Of a stretch of 64,000 bases of DNA, positions 47,626-57,281 are shown piece after piece. Numbering within the stretch: position 1 is the stretch's first letter; the number at the start of each line of letters is the position of its first letter. A program made the translations under genes and the position numbers. The DNA comes from JBLZUR01 sp048565625. GTDB taxonomy: Bacteria; Pseudomonadota; Alphaproteobacteria; Sphingomonadales; Sphingomonadaceae. The notes under the pieces are model-generated. The model made no database searches and was not told the origin of the DNA. It saw nothing but the letters and a program-made list of their open reading frames with translations. The DNA lies in contig NZ_JBLZUR010000002.1 of assembly GCF_048565625.1 (NCBI RefSeq), forward strand, positions 2,604,001 to 2,668,000, read 5' to 3'.

Positions 47626-49554
47626 ATGACCGGCAAGCGCATCGCCTTCCTTCTCGCCGTCCTGCCCCTCCCCGCTCTCGCGCAGATCCCCGGCAACAGC
47701 GCGCCGACCCCCCTGCCGATCACCGACACCATCCCCGCCGCTCAGGACGTCGCCTATCCCGGCACTCTCCGGCTGGAGGTGGATGCCACCGACATTCAGC
47801 GCCGCATCTTCCGCGTGCGTCAGGTGATCCCTGTGGCCCAGGCCGGCAAGCTCGTCCTGCTCTATCCGAAATGGCTCCCCGGCAATCATCAGCCGGCGGG
47901 CCAGATCAACAAGCTCACCGGCCTGAAGATCACCGCAAATGGACAGCCCGTCCCCTGGGATCGCGACAAGGTCGACGTCTTCGCCTTCCACATCGACGTG
48001 CCGCAGGGCGCGACCGAGGTCGTGGCCGAGTTCCATTTCGTCTCCCCCACCACCGACAATCAGGGCGATCGCGTGGTGATGACGCCCGAGATGCTGAACG
48101 TGCAGTGGGAACGCGTGTCGCTCTACCCCGCCGGCTACTACACCCGCCGCATCCCCGTGGACGCCTCGGTCAAGCTGCCCGCCGGCTGGAAGGGCTTCAC
48201 CGCCCTCGACGCGGCGTCCGCCCCCGATGCCGCCAACACCCTCCACTACAAGACCGTGCCTTACGAGGTGCTGGTCGACAGCCCGATGTTCGCCGGCAAG
48301 CACAGCCGCGTCGAAACGCTCGGCCCCGGCGTCCGCCTCAACATCGTCGGCGACGAGCCGGCGAACCTCAAGATGACCGACGATCAGCTGAAGGCGCACA
48401 AGGGCATCTACACCCAGGCGACCAAGCTCTTCGGCGCGCAGCATTACGACCATTACGACCTGCTGCTCTCGCTCTCGGACAAGATGAGCGGCATCGGGCT
48501 GGAGCATCACCGCAGTTCCGAAAACGGCGTCGACAGCACCTATCTGACCGACTGGGACCTGAACCTCGGCGACCGCACGCTCCTCACCCACGAATACACC
48601 CATAGCTGGAACGGCAAGTTTCGCCGTGGTGCTGACCTGTGGACGCCGGACTACCGCACGCCGATGCGCAACAGCCTGCTCTGGGTCTACGAAGGTCAGA
48701 CGCAGTTCTGGGGCGAGATCCTCGCCGTCCGCGCGGGCATGTTGAGCAAGGAACAGGGCCTCGGCCGCCTCGCCAACCTCGCCGCCAGCTACGATCATCA
48801 GCCCGGCCGCCAGTGGCGCTCGGTCGAGGACACCACCAACGATCCGATCATGGCCGATCGCCCCCCGCTCGCCTGGCGCAGCTGGCAGCGTTCGGAGGAT
48901 TATTACAGCGAGGGGATGCTCGTCTGGCTGGAGGCGGACGCGATCATCCGCCGTGGCACCGCCGGCCGCAAGGGCCTGGACGACTTCGCCAAGGCCTTCT
49001 TCGGCATTCGTGACAGGGATTGGGGCGAGGTCACCTACACCTTCGACGACGTGGTCGCGACGCTGAACGGCGTCTACGGCTACGACTGGGCGACCTTCCT
49101 CAACGACCGCATCTACAAGCCTGGCCAGCCCACCCCGCTCGCCTGGATCGCCGCCGGCGGCTACCGCCTCGACTATGTCGACGAACCGAACCCGGCGATG
49201 ATCTCGCTCGAAAAGTCCGGCAAATATGTGAACCTCAGCTATTCGGGCGGCTTCAGCGTCGGCAATGACGGCAAGGTCTCGTCCGTCATCTGGGACAGCC
49301 CGGCCTTCAACCAGGGCCTGACGGTCGGCACGCAGATCGTCGCGGTCAACGACGTGGCCTTCGACGGCGACAAGCTGAAGGAGGCGCTCAAGGCCAACAA
49401 GGGCAAGGCCAACCCGATCCGCCTCCTCACCAGATCGGGCGACGTCTACCGTACGGTCGACCTGCCCTGGAACCAGGGCCTCCGCTACCCGACGCTGGTG
49501 AAGGTGGCAAAGGGCGACGGCACCCTCGACGCGCTGCTGGCACCGGTGAAGTAA
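47626..49554 (+). CDS. M61-family metallopeptidase with PDZ domain, exported
   Basis: A 642-residue peptidase of the glycyl-aminopeptidase family. Signal peptide (residues 1-19, ALA-QI), N-terminal beta domain, zinc site H322-E-Y-T-H326 with WN following, and the third ligand Glu356 in WVYEGQTQFW. A PDZ domain covers about 530-610 (SGGFSVGNDGKVSSVIWDSPAF). Expected to degrade peptides in the periplasm. Length is typical. Confidence 0.93.
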   Translation: MTGKRIAFLLAVLPLPALAQIPGNSAPTPLPITDTIPAAQDVAYPGTLRLEVDATDIQRRIFRVRQVIPVAQAGKLVLLYPKWLPGNHQPAGQINKLTGLKITANGQPVPWDRDKVDVFAFHIDVPQGATEVVAEFHFVSPTTDNQGDRVVMTPEMLNVQWERVSLYPAGYYTRRIPVDASVKLPAGWKGFTALDAASAPDAANTLHYKTVPYEVLVDSPMFAGKHSRVETLGPGVRLNIVGDEPANLKMTDDQLKAHKGIYTQATKLFGAQHYDHYDLLLSLSDKMSGIGLEHHRSSENGVDSTYLTDWDLNLGDRTLLTHEYTHSWNGKFRRGADLWTPDYRTPMRNSLLWVYEGQTQFWGEILAVRAGMLSKEQGLGRLANLAASYDHQPGRQWRSVEDTTNDPIMADRPPLAWRSWQRSEDYYSEGMLVWLEADAIIRRGTAGRKGLDDFAKAFFGIRDRDWGEVTYTFDDVVATLNGVYGYDWATFLNDRIYKPGQPTPLAWIAAGGYRLDYVDEPNPAMISLEKSGKYVNLSYSGGFSVGNDGKVSSVIWDSPAFNQGLTVGTQIVAVNDVAFDGDKLKEALKANKGKANPIRLLTRSGDVYRTVDLPWNQGLRYPTLVKVAKGDGTLDALLAPVK

Positions 49555-49582
49555 CAACCGACCGCCGTCCGCGCTGAGCCCA

Positions 49583-49648
49583 ACCCCGTTCGCGCTGAGC
49601 CTGTCGAAGCGCCAGCACAGCACTTCGACAAGCTCAGTGCGAACGGAC
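49583..49648. repeat. CGTTCGCGCTGAG palindromic repeat
   Basis: CCGTTCGCGCTGAGCCTGTC and the inverse GACAAGCTCAGTGCGAACGG form one REP-like hairpin between convergent genes. Confidence 0.85.
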
Positions 49649-49650
49649 CA

Positions 49651-50139
49651 TCACGCCGCCGCAGCCCCCGCCAGCGCGGTCATCGCCTGCCCGGTCAGCC
49701 GCCATGGCTGCCACCCCTCCGCCCGGATCGCCCCCAGCGCCCGATAGAAGTCCATCGCCTGCCGGTTCCAGTCGAGGACCGCCCACTCCATCCGCGCGCA
49801 ACCGGCATCCACCGCATTGCGCGCCAGCACCTCGAACAAGGCGCGCCCGATGCCCGCCCGCCGCTCTTCCGGATCGACGAAGAAATCCTCCAGATACAGC
49901 CCCGGCTTCCCCGTCCAGGTCGAGAAATTGAAGAACCAAAGCGCCAGCCCCACCGGCCGCCCCTCGATCTCCGCCAGATCCGCGAACACCCGGCTCGCAT
50001 TCCCGAACAACGCCGCGCGCAGCGACTCCTCGGTCGCTTCTACCGCCTCCGGCTCATGCTCGTATTCGGCGAGTGCCTGGATCAGGCGCAGCACTTCGGC
50101 CTCGTCGCCGGGCACGGCGCGACGGATGGTGACGGTCAT
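49651..50139 (-). CDS. GNAT-family N-acetyltransferase
   Basis: A 162-residue acetyltransferase of the diamine/thialysine acetyltransferase-like group. Acetyl-CoA-binding motif A reads DFFVDPEERRAGIGRALFE and motif B GCARMEWAVLDWNRQAMDFY. N-terminal IRRAVPGDEAEVLRLI is typical. ATG at 50139 overlaps the stop of the upstream transporter gene; a long upstream open frame lies inside that gene and is rejected. Substrate unknown. Confidence 0.9.
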   Translation of the reverse strand: MTVTIRRAVPGDEAEVLRLIQALAEYEHEPEAVEATEESLRAALFGNASRVFADLAEIEGRPVGLALWFFNFSTWTGKPGLYLEDFFVDPEERRAGIGRALFEVLARNAVDAGCARMEWAVLDWNRQAMDFYRALGAIRAEGWQPWRLTGQAMTALAGAAAA

Positions 50140-51029
50140 AGAACTCCTTCGATCTGCGGCTGATGGTCGATCTTCCGCCGGGTGACGATCAGGCAGCCGA
50201 GGATGATGAACGCCGCCCCGGCCAGCGTGTAGACGGTCAACCGCTCGCCGAACACAAGATAACCGAGCGCCGATCCCCAGATGAACGCGGTATACTCGCT
50301 CGCGGACAGATACCCCGCCTCCGCCCGGCCATAGGCCCAGGAGAGCAGCATGGCCGACGTCGTCGCCATCGCCGCCGCCGCGACCACCCAGCCGATCAGG
50401 CGCGGATCGATGATCCAGTCGCCCATGAACGGGATCGCCAGCGACGTGCAGATCGCAAAGGCGAGGTTCTGGAAGAACGCGACCTCGACCGGCCCGGCGA
50501 CCTGCGCCTGCTGCCGCATGATGACGAGGTTGAGGCCGTACATCACCGCCGACGCGAGCACCGCGATCGCGCCCAGGAACGCCTCGTGCCCGTAATGCCC
50601 CTGCCGCTGGCCGAGCATCACCACCAGCACACCACCGAAGGCGAGGCAGGATCCGAACACCGCCGCCCGCCCGACCCGCTCCTTCAGGATCAGCGCGCCC
50701 AATGCCACCGCGACCAGCGGCGCGACAAAGGCCAAAGCCACCGCCTGCGCGATCGGCACCCGCGCCAACCCCCAGAAGAACAGGATCGCGAGCACGCTGG
50801 CCAGCACGCCTCGGATCGCATGGATCCGCAGCGCCGCGCGGGCAGGCCAGCCCGGCCTTTGTGCCGCATAGAGCACCCCGCTCAGCACCACCCCCGCATA
50901 GGCCCGCCACAGGATCACCACCATCACGCCCGCAGCCAGCACGAGATGCTTCATCACCGCGTCCATGCACGCGAACACGGCGATGCCGAGGCAGGCGGCA
51001 AGGAAGGCGGTGGCGGGGCGGGTGGACAC
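50136..51029 (-). CDS. EamA/DMT-family transporter
   Basis: A 297-residue inner-membrane protein with ten predicted helices in two EamA repeats (about 8-135 and 150-285). Typical boundary motifs are ALAFVAPLVAVALGALILKERV and the second-repeat EYTAFIWGSALGYLVFGERL. Exports or imports a small metabolite; substrate unknown. Overlaps the GNAT start by four bases, so the two genes are one operon. Confidence 0.92.
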   Translation of the reverse strand: MSTRPATAFLAACLGIAVFACMDAVMKHLVLAAGVMVVILWRAYAGVVLSGVLYAAQRPGWPARAALRIHAIRGVLASVLAILFFWGLARVPIAQAVALAFVAPLVAVALGALILKERVGRAAVFGSCLAFGGVLVVMLGQRQGHYGHEAFLGAIAVLASAVMYGLNLVIMRQQAQVAGPVEVAFFQNLAFAICTSLAIPFMGDWIIDPRLIGWVVAAAAMATTSAMLLSWAYGRAEAGYLSASEYTAFIWGSALGYLVFGERLTVYTLAGAAFIILGCLIVTRRKIDHQPQIEGVL

Positions 51030-51074
51030 CGGAGGGCGTTAGCAGGATGAATTCGCTCTGCCAGCCAAACAAAC

Positions 51075-51187
51075 ATCCGTTCGTGCTGAGTAGAGGCTGA
51101 GCCTGTCGAAGCCTCGTACCGAAGCACCGCCTCGAACGCATACTTCGATACGGCACTTCGACAAGCTCAGCGCCTACTTAGGACGAA
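51075..51187. repeat. CGTTCG palindromic repeat, expanded copy
   Basis: Same arms as the 43144 family but with extra internal sequence (GAAGC and TTCGATACGGC segments), suggesting two overlapping units. Upstream of the transporter gene. Confidence 0.75.
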
Positions 51188-51250
51188 TGGACTGTGGTGC
51201 AGGCAAAACCTACTCCGCCTAGCTTCAACCAGGCAAATGATATGCTCAAT

Positions 51251-51384
51251 CCTCCCCCGCCAGGGGGAGGTGGCAGGCGCAGCCTGACGGAGGGGGAGGA
51301 CAGGGAAGCGGGCAGAAGCGAAGGACACCGCCGTCCGCCCTCCGTCGCCTCTGGCGCCACCTCCCCCTTGCGGGGGAGGATCAT
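51251..51384. repeat. CTCCCCC...GGGGGAG palindromic repeat block
   Basis: TCCTCCCCCGCCAGGGGGAG at one end and CTCCCCCTTGCGGGGGAGGA at the other, with GACGGAGGGGGAGGACAG inside. Nearly the same as the 46484 and 59617 copies. Located after the ispG stop. Confidence 0.85.
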
Positions 51385-51392
51385 CCGCAACC

Positions 51393-52517
51393 CTACTCCG
51401 CCGCCTCCGCGACAACCTCCGCCGCCGCGATCTCCGCAGCCTTGGCCTCCACCAGCCGCACGATATGATCGATCATCTCGCCATCCTGAATGGTGTGACT
51501 GGTGACGCCAGACAGGTACACCATGTGCTTGCCGTTGCCGCCGCCGGTGAGCCCAATGTCGGTCTCTCGCGCCTCGCCCGGCCCGTTCACCACGCAGCCC
51601 AGCACCGACAGCGACATCGGCACGCGGATATGCTGCAACCGGCTTTCCAGCGTCTCGACCGTGCGGATCACGTCGAAGCCTTGCCGCGCGCAGGAGGGAC
51701 ACGACACCACCCGCACCCCGCGCTGGCGGAGACCCAGCGCCTTCAGCATCTCGAAGCCGACGCGCACCTCCTCCTCCGGCTCGGCGGAGAGCGAGACGCG
51801 GATCGTGTCGCCGATGCCTGCCCAGAGCAGCGATCCCATGCCGATCGAGGACTTCACCGTCCCGCCGATCAGCCCGCCCGCCTCGGTAATGCCAAGATGC
51901 AGCGGGCAATCCACCGCGTCCGCCAGCCCGTGATAGGCGGCGACCGCCAGGAACACGTCCGACGCCTTCACCGCGACCTTGTATTCGCGGAAGTCGTGGT
52001 CCTCCAGGATGCGGATATGGTCGAGCGCGCTCTCGACCAGCGCCTCCGGACAAGGCTCGCCGTACTTCTCCAGCAGGTCGCGCTCCAGGCTGCCGGCGTT
52101 GACGCCGATCCGGATCGAGCAGCCATTGGCCTTGGCGGCGTTCACCACCTCCCGCACCCGGTCCGCCGATCCGATATTGCCGGGGTTGATGCGCAGGCAC
52201 GCCGCCCCGGCATCCGCCGCCTCCAGCGCACGCTTGTAGTGGAAGTGGATGTCCGCGACGATCGGCACCTTCGCCGCCCGCACGATCAGCGGCAGGGCCG
52301 CGGTCGATTCCTCGTCGGGGCACGACACGCGGATGATATCCGCCCCCGCCTCTTCGCAACGACGGATCTGGTCGATCGTCGCGGCGGCATCGGCGGTCGG
52401 CGTGTTGGTCATCGTCTGAACCGTGATCGGCGCATCGCCGCCCACGGGGACATTGCCGACCATGATCTGCCGGGACTTGCGGCGCGCGATATCGCGCCAG
52501 GGACGGACTGAGGACAT
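51393..52517 (-). CDS. ispG: (E)-4-hydroxy-3-methylbut-2-enyl-diphosphate synthase
   Basis: A 374-residue 4Fe-4S enzyme of the MEP isoprenoid pathway that reduces MEcPP to HMBPP. Cluster cysteines are visible in SCPSCARQGFD and in LGCVVNGPGEA. The N-terminal TIM barrel begins IMVGNVPVGGDAPITVQTMTNT, and RINPGNIG is conserved. ATG at 52517 is preferred; the open frame further upstream runs into a repeat block. The C terminus has an Ala/Glu-rich tail. Confidence 0.96.
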   Translation of the reverse strand: MSSVRPWRDIARRKSRQIMVGNVPVGGDAPITVQTMTNTPTADAAATIDQIRRCEEAGADIIRVSCPDEESTAALPLIVRAAKVPIVADIHFHYKRALEAADAGAACLRINPGNIGSADRVREVVNAAKANGCSIRIGVNAGSLERDLLEKYGEPCPEALVESALDHIRILEDHDFREYKVAVKASDVFLAVAAYHGLADAVDCPLHLGITEAGGLIGGTVKSSIGMGSLLWAGIGDTIRVSLSAEPEEEVRVGFEMLKALGLRQRGVRVVSCPSCARQGFDVIRTVETLESRLQHIRVPMSLSVLGCVVNGPGEARETDIGLTGGGNGKHMVYLSGVTSHTIQDGEMIDHIVRLVEAKAAEIAAAEVVAEAAE

Positions 52518-52881
52518 GAGGCCGATATACAGGCGGAAGGCGACAGATAGAAGGCCACCAAAATCCTCCCCGAGCTTGCTCGGGGAGGGGGACCGCTCGG
52601 CAATAGCCGAGTGGTGGAGGGGCCGCCGCGAAGACGGCGGTTGCACCGCCGCCCCTCCACCACGCCGCTGCGCGTCGCGGTCCCCCTCCACAGCTTCACT
52701 GGGGGGGATCTCATGTCTTCCAATGTAGGATTTTCTCTGCCACCCCCTTGGCCATGCGTATCCGCTGCACGCCGACCCGCCTTGCCCCGCCCCGGCAAGC
52801 CTCGCGCGGCAGGCGTTTCCCGCCGCCACGTAGCGTCAACTTGGCAAGCTTCCGCGACCCTCAGGCGTCGCGAATCACACT
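52518..52881. repeat. intergenic region with palindromic repeat (52560-52708)
   Basis: 364 bp between divergent genes. At 52560-52708 lies a block with CTCCCCGAGC-TTGCTCGGGGAG as a compact hairpin, then GGTGGAGGGGC and its inverse around GAAGACGGC. The rest, up to the isoaspartyl peptidase start, shows no gene. Confidence 0.75.
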
Positions 52882-53796
52882 ATGATTTGGACCCTGATGA
52901 TCCACGGCGGATCCGGCAGCATGAAGCGCGGCAAGCTGGACGCCGCCCAGGAATGCGCCGCCCGTGCTGGCCTCGCCGCAGCCCTCGAAGCGGGCCGTGC
53001 GATCCTCGCCACCGGCGGCCATGCCCTCGATGCAGTCCAGGCGGCAGTCGAAGTGCTGGAGGACGATCCCGCCTTCAACGCCGGGCGCGGCTCGGTCTTC
53101 ACCCATGAAGGCCATATCGAACTCGACGCCGCGATCATGGACGGCCGCGACCGACGCGCGGGTGCGGTCTCCAGTGTCACTCGCACGCGGCACCCCGTGG
53201 CGCTCGCCCGCACGGTCATGGACAAAAGCGTCCACGTCCTGCTGAGCGGCGCTGGCGCCGACGCCTTCGCCGAAGCGCATGGCGCAGAGCTGGTCGACAA
53301 CCACTGGTTCGCCATCCCCGAACGCCGCCGCCAACTGGAAGAGCTGAAGGCCAGCGGCCGCTTCGATCTCGACATGAAATACGGCACAGTGGGTGCGGTC
53401 GCGCGCGACGCCGCCGGCCATGTCGCCGCCGCCACCTCGACCGGTGGCCTCACGGCCAAGCGCTGGGGACGGATCGGCGACTCCCCCCTGATCGGCGCGG
53501 GCACCTATGCCGACGATCGCGCGGGCGCGGTCTCCTGCACCGGCGCGGGCGAGTTCTTCATCCGCGTCGGCGTCGCCCACGAAATCTGCGCCCGCCTCCG
53601 CCTCGGAGGCGAGAGGCTGCAGGATGCCGTGACCTCCGTTTTGGGAGAAGTTGTGGAGTTGGGCGGCACCGGCGGCCTCATCGCCCTTACGCCAGGCGGA
53701 GAGGCCCATTGGCGTTTCACGACGCCCGGCATGTACCGGGGTCGTGTCAGCGACAGGGAGGAAGCGATCGTCGCGGTGTTCGGCGACGAGGGATGA
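52882..53796 (+). CDS. isoaspartyl peptidase / L-asparaginase (Ntn hydrolase)
   Basis: A 304-residue self-cleaving Ntn hydrolase of the plant-type asparaginase group. N-terminal MIHGGSGSM, the FNAGRGSVF loop and the autocleavage site KYGTVGAVARD (Thr becomes the nucleophile), then ATSTGGLTAK and GAGTYADDRAGAVSCTG are all present. It hydrolyses isoaspartyl dipeptides and asparagine. No export signal. Convergent with pal. Confidence 0.93.
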   Translation: MIWTLMIHGGSGSMKRGKLDAAQECAARAGLAAALEAGRAILATGGHALDAVQAAVEVLEDDPAFNAGRGSVFTHEGHIELDAAIMDGRDRRAGAVSSVTRTRHPVALARTVMDKSVHVLLSGAGADAFAEAHGAELVDNHWFAIPERRRQLEELKASGRFDLDMKYGTVGAVARDAAGHVAAATSTGGLTAKRWGRIGDSPLIGAGTYADDRAGAVSCTGAGEFFIRVGVAHEICARLRLGGERLQDAVTSVLGEVVELGGTGGLIALTPGGEAHWRFTTPGMYRGRVSDREEAIVAVFGDEG

Positions 53797-53816
53797 CGAA
53801 GAAAATCTATCAAAAA

Positions 53817-53844
53817 TGCTCCCTGCCGATCACGGCAGGGAGCA
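53817..53844. terminator. strong hairpin terminator for the tol-pal operon
   Basis: TGCTCCCTGCCG, loop ATCA, then CGGCAGGGAGCA: a perfect 12-bp stem. On the minus strand it is followed by TTTTTGATAG, so it terminates transcripts coming from pal. Confidence 0.85.
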
Positions 53845-53852
53845 TGATCGGG

Positions 53853-54374
53853 TCAGTTGACCAGCACGGTCACCGCCCGGCGGTTCTCTGCCCAGGCGCT
53901 CTCGTCGGAGCCCTGCGCCGCCGGGCGTTCCTTGCCGTAGCTGATGGTGGAGACGCGGCCGGCCGAAATGCCGCGCGAAACGAGATAGTTCTTCGCCGCG
54001 TTGGCGCGACGGTCGCCGAGGGCGAGGTTGTATTCGCGGGTGCCGCGCTCGTCGCAATGGCCCTCGATCGTGACGGTCTTGCCGCTGTTGGTGGTCAGCC
54101 AGGCCGCCTGCTTGTCGAGGATCGCCTTCGCCTCGTCATCGACGTCGTAGCTGTCGGTGCCGAAGTGGACGGTGTCGGTGCCGGCGGTGCGCAGGAAGTC
54201 CTCGCGCGATCCAGGGACGATCCCGGTGCCGACATCGCCGGTGCCCGTGCCGCTGGTGTCCGGCGTGGAGGTGGTCGGGGGCGGCGGGGGAAGGTCGGCG
54301 GGCTTCTTCTTCGCGCAGCCGGCGGTCGCGATCAGCGCCGCGGCCAGAGCCAGCTTCATCGTCATCTGAGCCAT
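53853..54374 (-). CDS. pal: peptidoglycan-associated lipoprotein Pal
   Basis: A 173-residue outer-membrane lipoprotein. Lipobox ATAGC with lipidated Cys near residue 19, a Pro/Thr/Gly-rich linker, then an OmpA-like peptidoglycan-binding domain with VTIEGHCDERGTREYNLALG and RANAAKNYLVSRG. Part of the Tol-Pal system that keeps the envelope constricted at division. ATG at 54374 is chosen because the signal peptide starts there. Last gene of the operon. Confidence 0.96.
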   Translation of the reverse strand: MAQMTMKLALAAALIATAGCAKKKPADLPPPPPTTSTPDTSGTGTGDVGTGIVPGSREDFLRTAGTDTVHFGTDSYDVDDEAKAILDKQAAWLTTNSGKTVTIEGHCDERGTREYNLALGDRRANAAKNYLVSRGISAGRVSTISYGKERPAAQGSDESAWAENRRAVTVLVN

Positions 54375-54466
54375 ATCGGTCTTCTCCTCTAACATCTCAC
54401 CCTGATAACTGCACTCTTCAGCGCAGCAACACGTCCGTCAAGCAGGCTGCCGCCTGAATGTTGCAT

Positions 54467-55852
54467 TTACGGCAACAACGGCGACCAGGCCGGATCCGAT
54501 CCATCGAGCGGCGTCGGAATCCGCCGCTCGTTCACGCCGGTGAGGTCGACCGACCACAGGTCAGCCCGGCCGGAGCCCTGCGCGGTGCGGAAGAACATGA
54601 TGACGCGCCCGTTCGGCGACCAGCTCGGCCCCTCGTCCTGCCAGCCATTGGTCAGCACCCGCTCGCCGGAGCCATCCGGCCCGATCACGCCGACGTTGAA
54701 GCCGCCGCCGATCTTTGTGAAGGCGATCAGGTCGCCGCGCGGGCTCCACACCGGCGTCGCATAGCGCCCGCCGCCGAAGCTGATCCGCTGCTGCGCCGAC
54801 CCGTCGGGGTTCATGACATAGAGCTGCTGTGTGCCCGAACGATCGCTCTCGAACACGATCTTCGACCCATCCGGCGAGAAGCTCGCCGCCGTGTCGATGC
54901 CGGGCGCGGTCGTCAGCCGCTGCGGCACGCCACCGGTCGCCCCGATCCGGTAGATGTCGGTGTTCCCCGCGACGGACATCGAGAAGATGATGAACCGCCC
55001 GTCCGGCGAGAAGCGAGGCGCGAAGGTCATGTTCGGCTGATCCACCACCAGCCGGTTCCGCCCCGATCCGATGTCGTAGACGTAGATGCGCGGCCGGTTG
55101 TTCGTATACGCCATATAGGTGATCGTCTGCTGTTCCGGCGCGAAGCGGGGGGTCAGCACGATCGACTGGCCGTTGGTCAGGAAGCGGTGGTTGGCCCCGT
55201 CCTGATCCATGATCGCCAGCCGCTTGGTCCGCCGCGTCTTCGGCCCGGTCTCGGACACGTAGACGACACGGCTGTCGAAATACGGCCCCTCACCGGTCAG
55301 CCGGGTATAGACCGTATCCGCGCATTTATGCGCCGCCCGCCGCCAGGTATCCGGCTTCACCACGAATCCCTGCCGCGCCAGTTCCGACTGCGAATAGGTA
55401 TCGTAGAGGTAGCAGCCGACCGTCAGCGTGCCGTCCCCGTTCGCCTGGACGAAGCCGGTGACCAGCGCCTGCGCCCCCGCCGAGACCCATGTGCCGTAAT
55501 TGGGTGCGGTGACCTCCGGGTAAGCGACCGGCTGGATGCCCGCGGGTCCGATCGGCGCGAACAGGCCCGATCCTTTCAGGTCATTGGCGACGATCTCCGC
55601 CACCTTCTGCCCCATCAGCTGCGTATTCCCGGCGGCAGTGTCCGTCGGTGCCGGCGTCGGCATGACCGGCACCGCGATCGGCATCGGCTGCGAAATGCCG
55701 CCGGTGATGTCGACGCGCAGCCGCCCGCCGGTCGCGGCGGGTGCGGCGCTGGACGCGGGAACGTTCTGCGCGGCGGCGGGTGCCGTCAGCACAAGGGCAA
55801 GAACAGCCGCAACCCCGGCCTTGAGTGCAGAAACGTGACCCATTCTCTCCAT
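54467..55852 (-). CDS. tolB: Tol-Pal system periplasmic protein TolB
   Basis: A 461-residue periplasmic protein with signal peptide (cleavage near AAA-QN), an N-terminal domain and a C-terminal six-bladed beta propeller showing repeated FSPDG/WSPRG motifs (RFSPDGRF, SFSPDGSK, VWSPRGDL, SWSPNGRV). It bridges TolA and Pal. The start is ambiguous: ATG 55852, only two bases after the tolA stop, or ATG 55843. Confidence 0.95.
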   Translation of the reverse strand: MERMGHVSALKAGVAAVLALVLTAPAAAQNVPASSAAPAATGGRLRVDITGGISQPMPIAVPVMPTPAPTDTAAGNTQLMGQKVAEIVANDLKGSGLFAPIGPAGIQPVAYPEVTAPNYGTWVSAGAQALVTGFVQANGDGTLTVGCYLYDTYSQSELARQGFVVKPDTWRRAAHKCADTVYTRLTGEGPYFDSRVVYVSETGPKTRRTKRLAIMDQDGANHRFLTNGQSIVLTPRFAPEQQTITYMAYTNNRPRIYVYDIGSGRNRLVVDQPNMTFAPRFSPDGRFIIFSMSVAGNTDIYRIGATGGVPQRLTTAPGIDTAASFSPDGSKIVFESDRSGTQQLYVMNPDGSAQQRISFGGGRYATPVWSPRGDLIAFTKIGGGFNVGVIGPDGSGERVLTNGWQDEGPSWSPNGRVIMFFRTAQGSGRADLWSVDLTGVNERRIPTPLDGSDPAWSPLLP

Positions 55853-55854
55853 CC

Positions 55855-56748
55855 TCAATTCAGCTGACTGGGGATGAACCCCATCTCGATCTCTTCCCAG
55901 CCACCTTCGTACAGTTCGGCGGGCAGCTTCAAGGGCGAGCATTTCAGGACGGCGGTGCGGCTCACCTCCGCCATGCGGCGCGCATATTGCGAGTTCGCAC
56001 CGTTGACGCCGGTCTGCTCGGTCACCTGCGGCTGGCCGGATACCGTCCCGTCCCGGTTGAAGCGTAGGTTGAGCACGGTAACGATCTGCATCGCAGGCGT
56101 ACCGCTGAGCGAACCCAGCTCATAACACGGCTGGATCTGCCGCTTGATCGCCTGCGCCAGCCCGTTCATCGCCGCGCCGGAAACGGCCGCCCGCGCCGTC
56201 TTGCCCTTGCCGGGGCTGACGCCGATGCCCTTCAGGAAATCCTTGCCAAGCCGCGATCCGGTCGCCTTCTCCTTCTTGGCGGCGGCATTGTCGCCCTTGC
56301 CCGCGGTCTGCGCGTCCTTGATGTCCTTCAGCAGGTCGGGGCTGAGCTTCGACTTCGCGGGCGCGGGCTTGGTGGGCGGCGTCGGCTTCGCCGGGGTCGG
56401 CTTCGGCGCAGGCGCCACCGGCTCGGGTTTCGGCTTGGGGGCCGGCGCGACCGCCGGCTTGACCGCAGGCGTCGGAGGGGCGGGCGTCGGCTCGACCTTG
56501 CTGACCGGCGGCGCGGCCTCCTCGGGCGGTCCCTCTTCCGGCGCCTGCGACTCCTGCGGCGCTTCGGTGGCGGGCGTTGGGGAGGCGGATTGCAGGCCGA
56601 TCTTGTCGGTCAACTGCACATCCATGACATCGCGGATTGCCGGCAGCGGCTTCGACGCGAACAGCCCAACCGAGAGCAGCACGAGTAGCGCGACATGCCC
56701 AACAAAGGCAGCACCAAGACCGACGCGTTCACTGCGATCTAGGCTCAC
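55855..56748 (-). CDS. tolA: TolA-like protein (cell envelope energy transducer)
   Basis: A 297-residue inner-membrane protein: one helix at about 10-30, a long Pro/Ala/Lys-rich periplasmic arm (50-150) and a C-terminal domain with AIKRQIQPCYELGS and IVTVLNLRFNRDGTV. GTG at 56748 with GGAG six bases upstream is the likely start; a TTG four codons earlier is less likely. It links TolQR to TolB/Pal. Confidence 0.93.
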   Translation of the reverse strand: MSLDRSERVGLGAAFVGHVALLVLLSVGLFASKPLPAIRDVMDVQLTDKIGLQSASPTPATEAPQESQAPEEGPPEEAAPPVSKVEPTPAPPTPAVKPAVAPAPKPKPEPVAPAPKPTPAKPTPPTKPAPAKSKLSPDLLKDIKDAQTAGKGDNAAAKKEKATGSRLGKDFLKGIGVSPGKGKTARAAVSGAAMNGLAQAIKRQIQPCYELGSLSGTPAMQIVTVLNLRFNRDGTVSGQPQVTEQTGVNGANSQYARRMAEVSRTAVLKCSPLKLPAELYEGGWEEIEMGFIPSQLN

Positions 56749-56760
56749 CGCACACTCCAA

Positions 56761-56822
56761 CGCCGTTCCCGCTGAGCCTGTCGAAGCGCCATCACCGGCC
56801 CTTCGACAAGCTCAGGGCGAAC
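56761..56822. repeat. CGTTC...GAACG palindromic repeat inside the tol operon
   Basis: GCCGTTCCCGCTGAGCCTGTC and the inverse GACAAGCTCAGGGCGAACGG lie between tolR and tolA. The same repeat family as at 43144, here within an operon. Confidence 0.85.
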
Positions 56823-56840
56823 GGAACCTGCGCTCACCAG

Positions 56841-57280
<440 letters not shown>

Positions 57281-57281
<1 letters not shown>

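Noticed and set aside
47608..49623. 671-codon minus-strand open frame opposite the M61 peptidase
   Set aside because: It mirrors the codon pattern of the real plus-strand gene, has no family motif, and the peptidase has signal peptide, HEYTH and PDZ domain.
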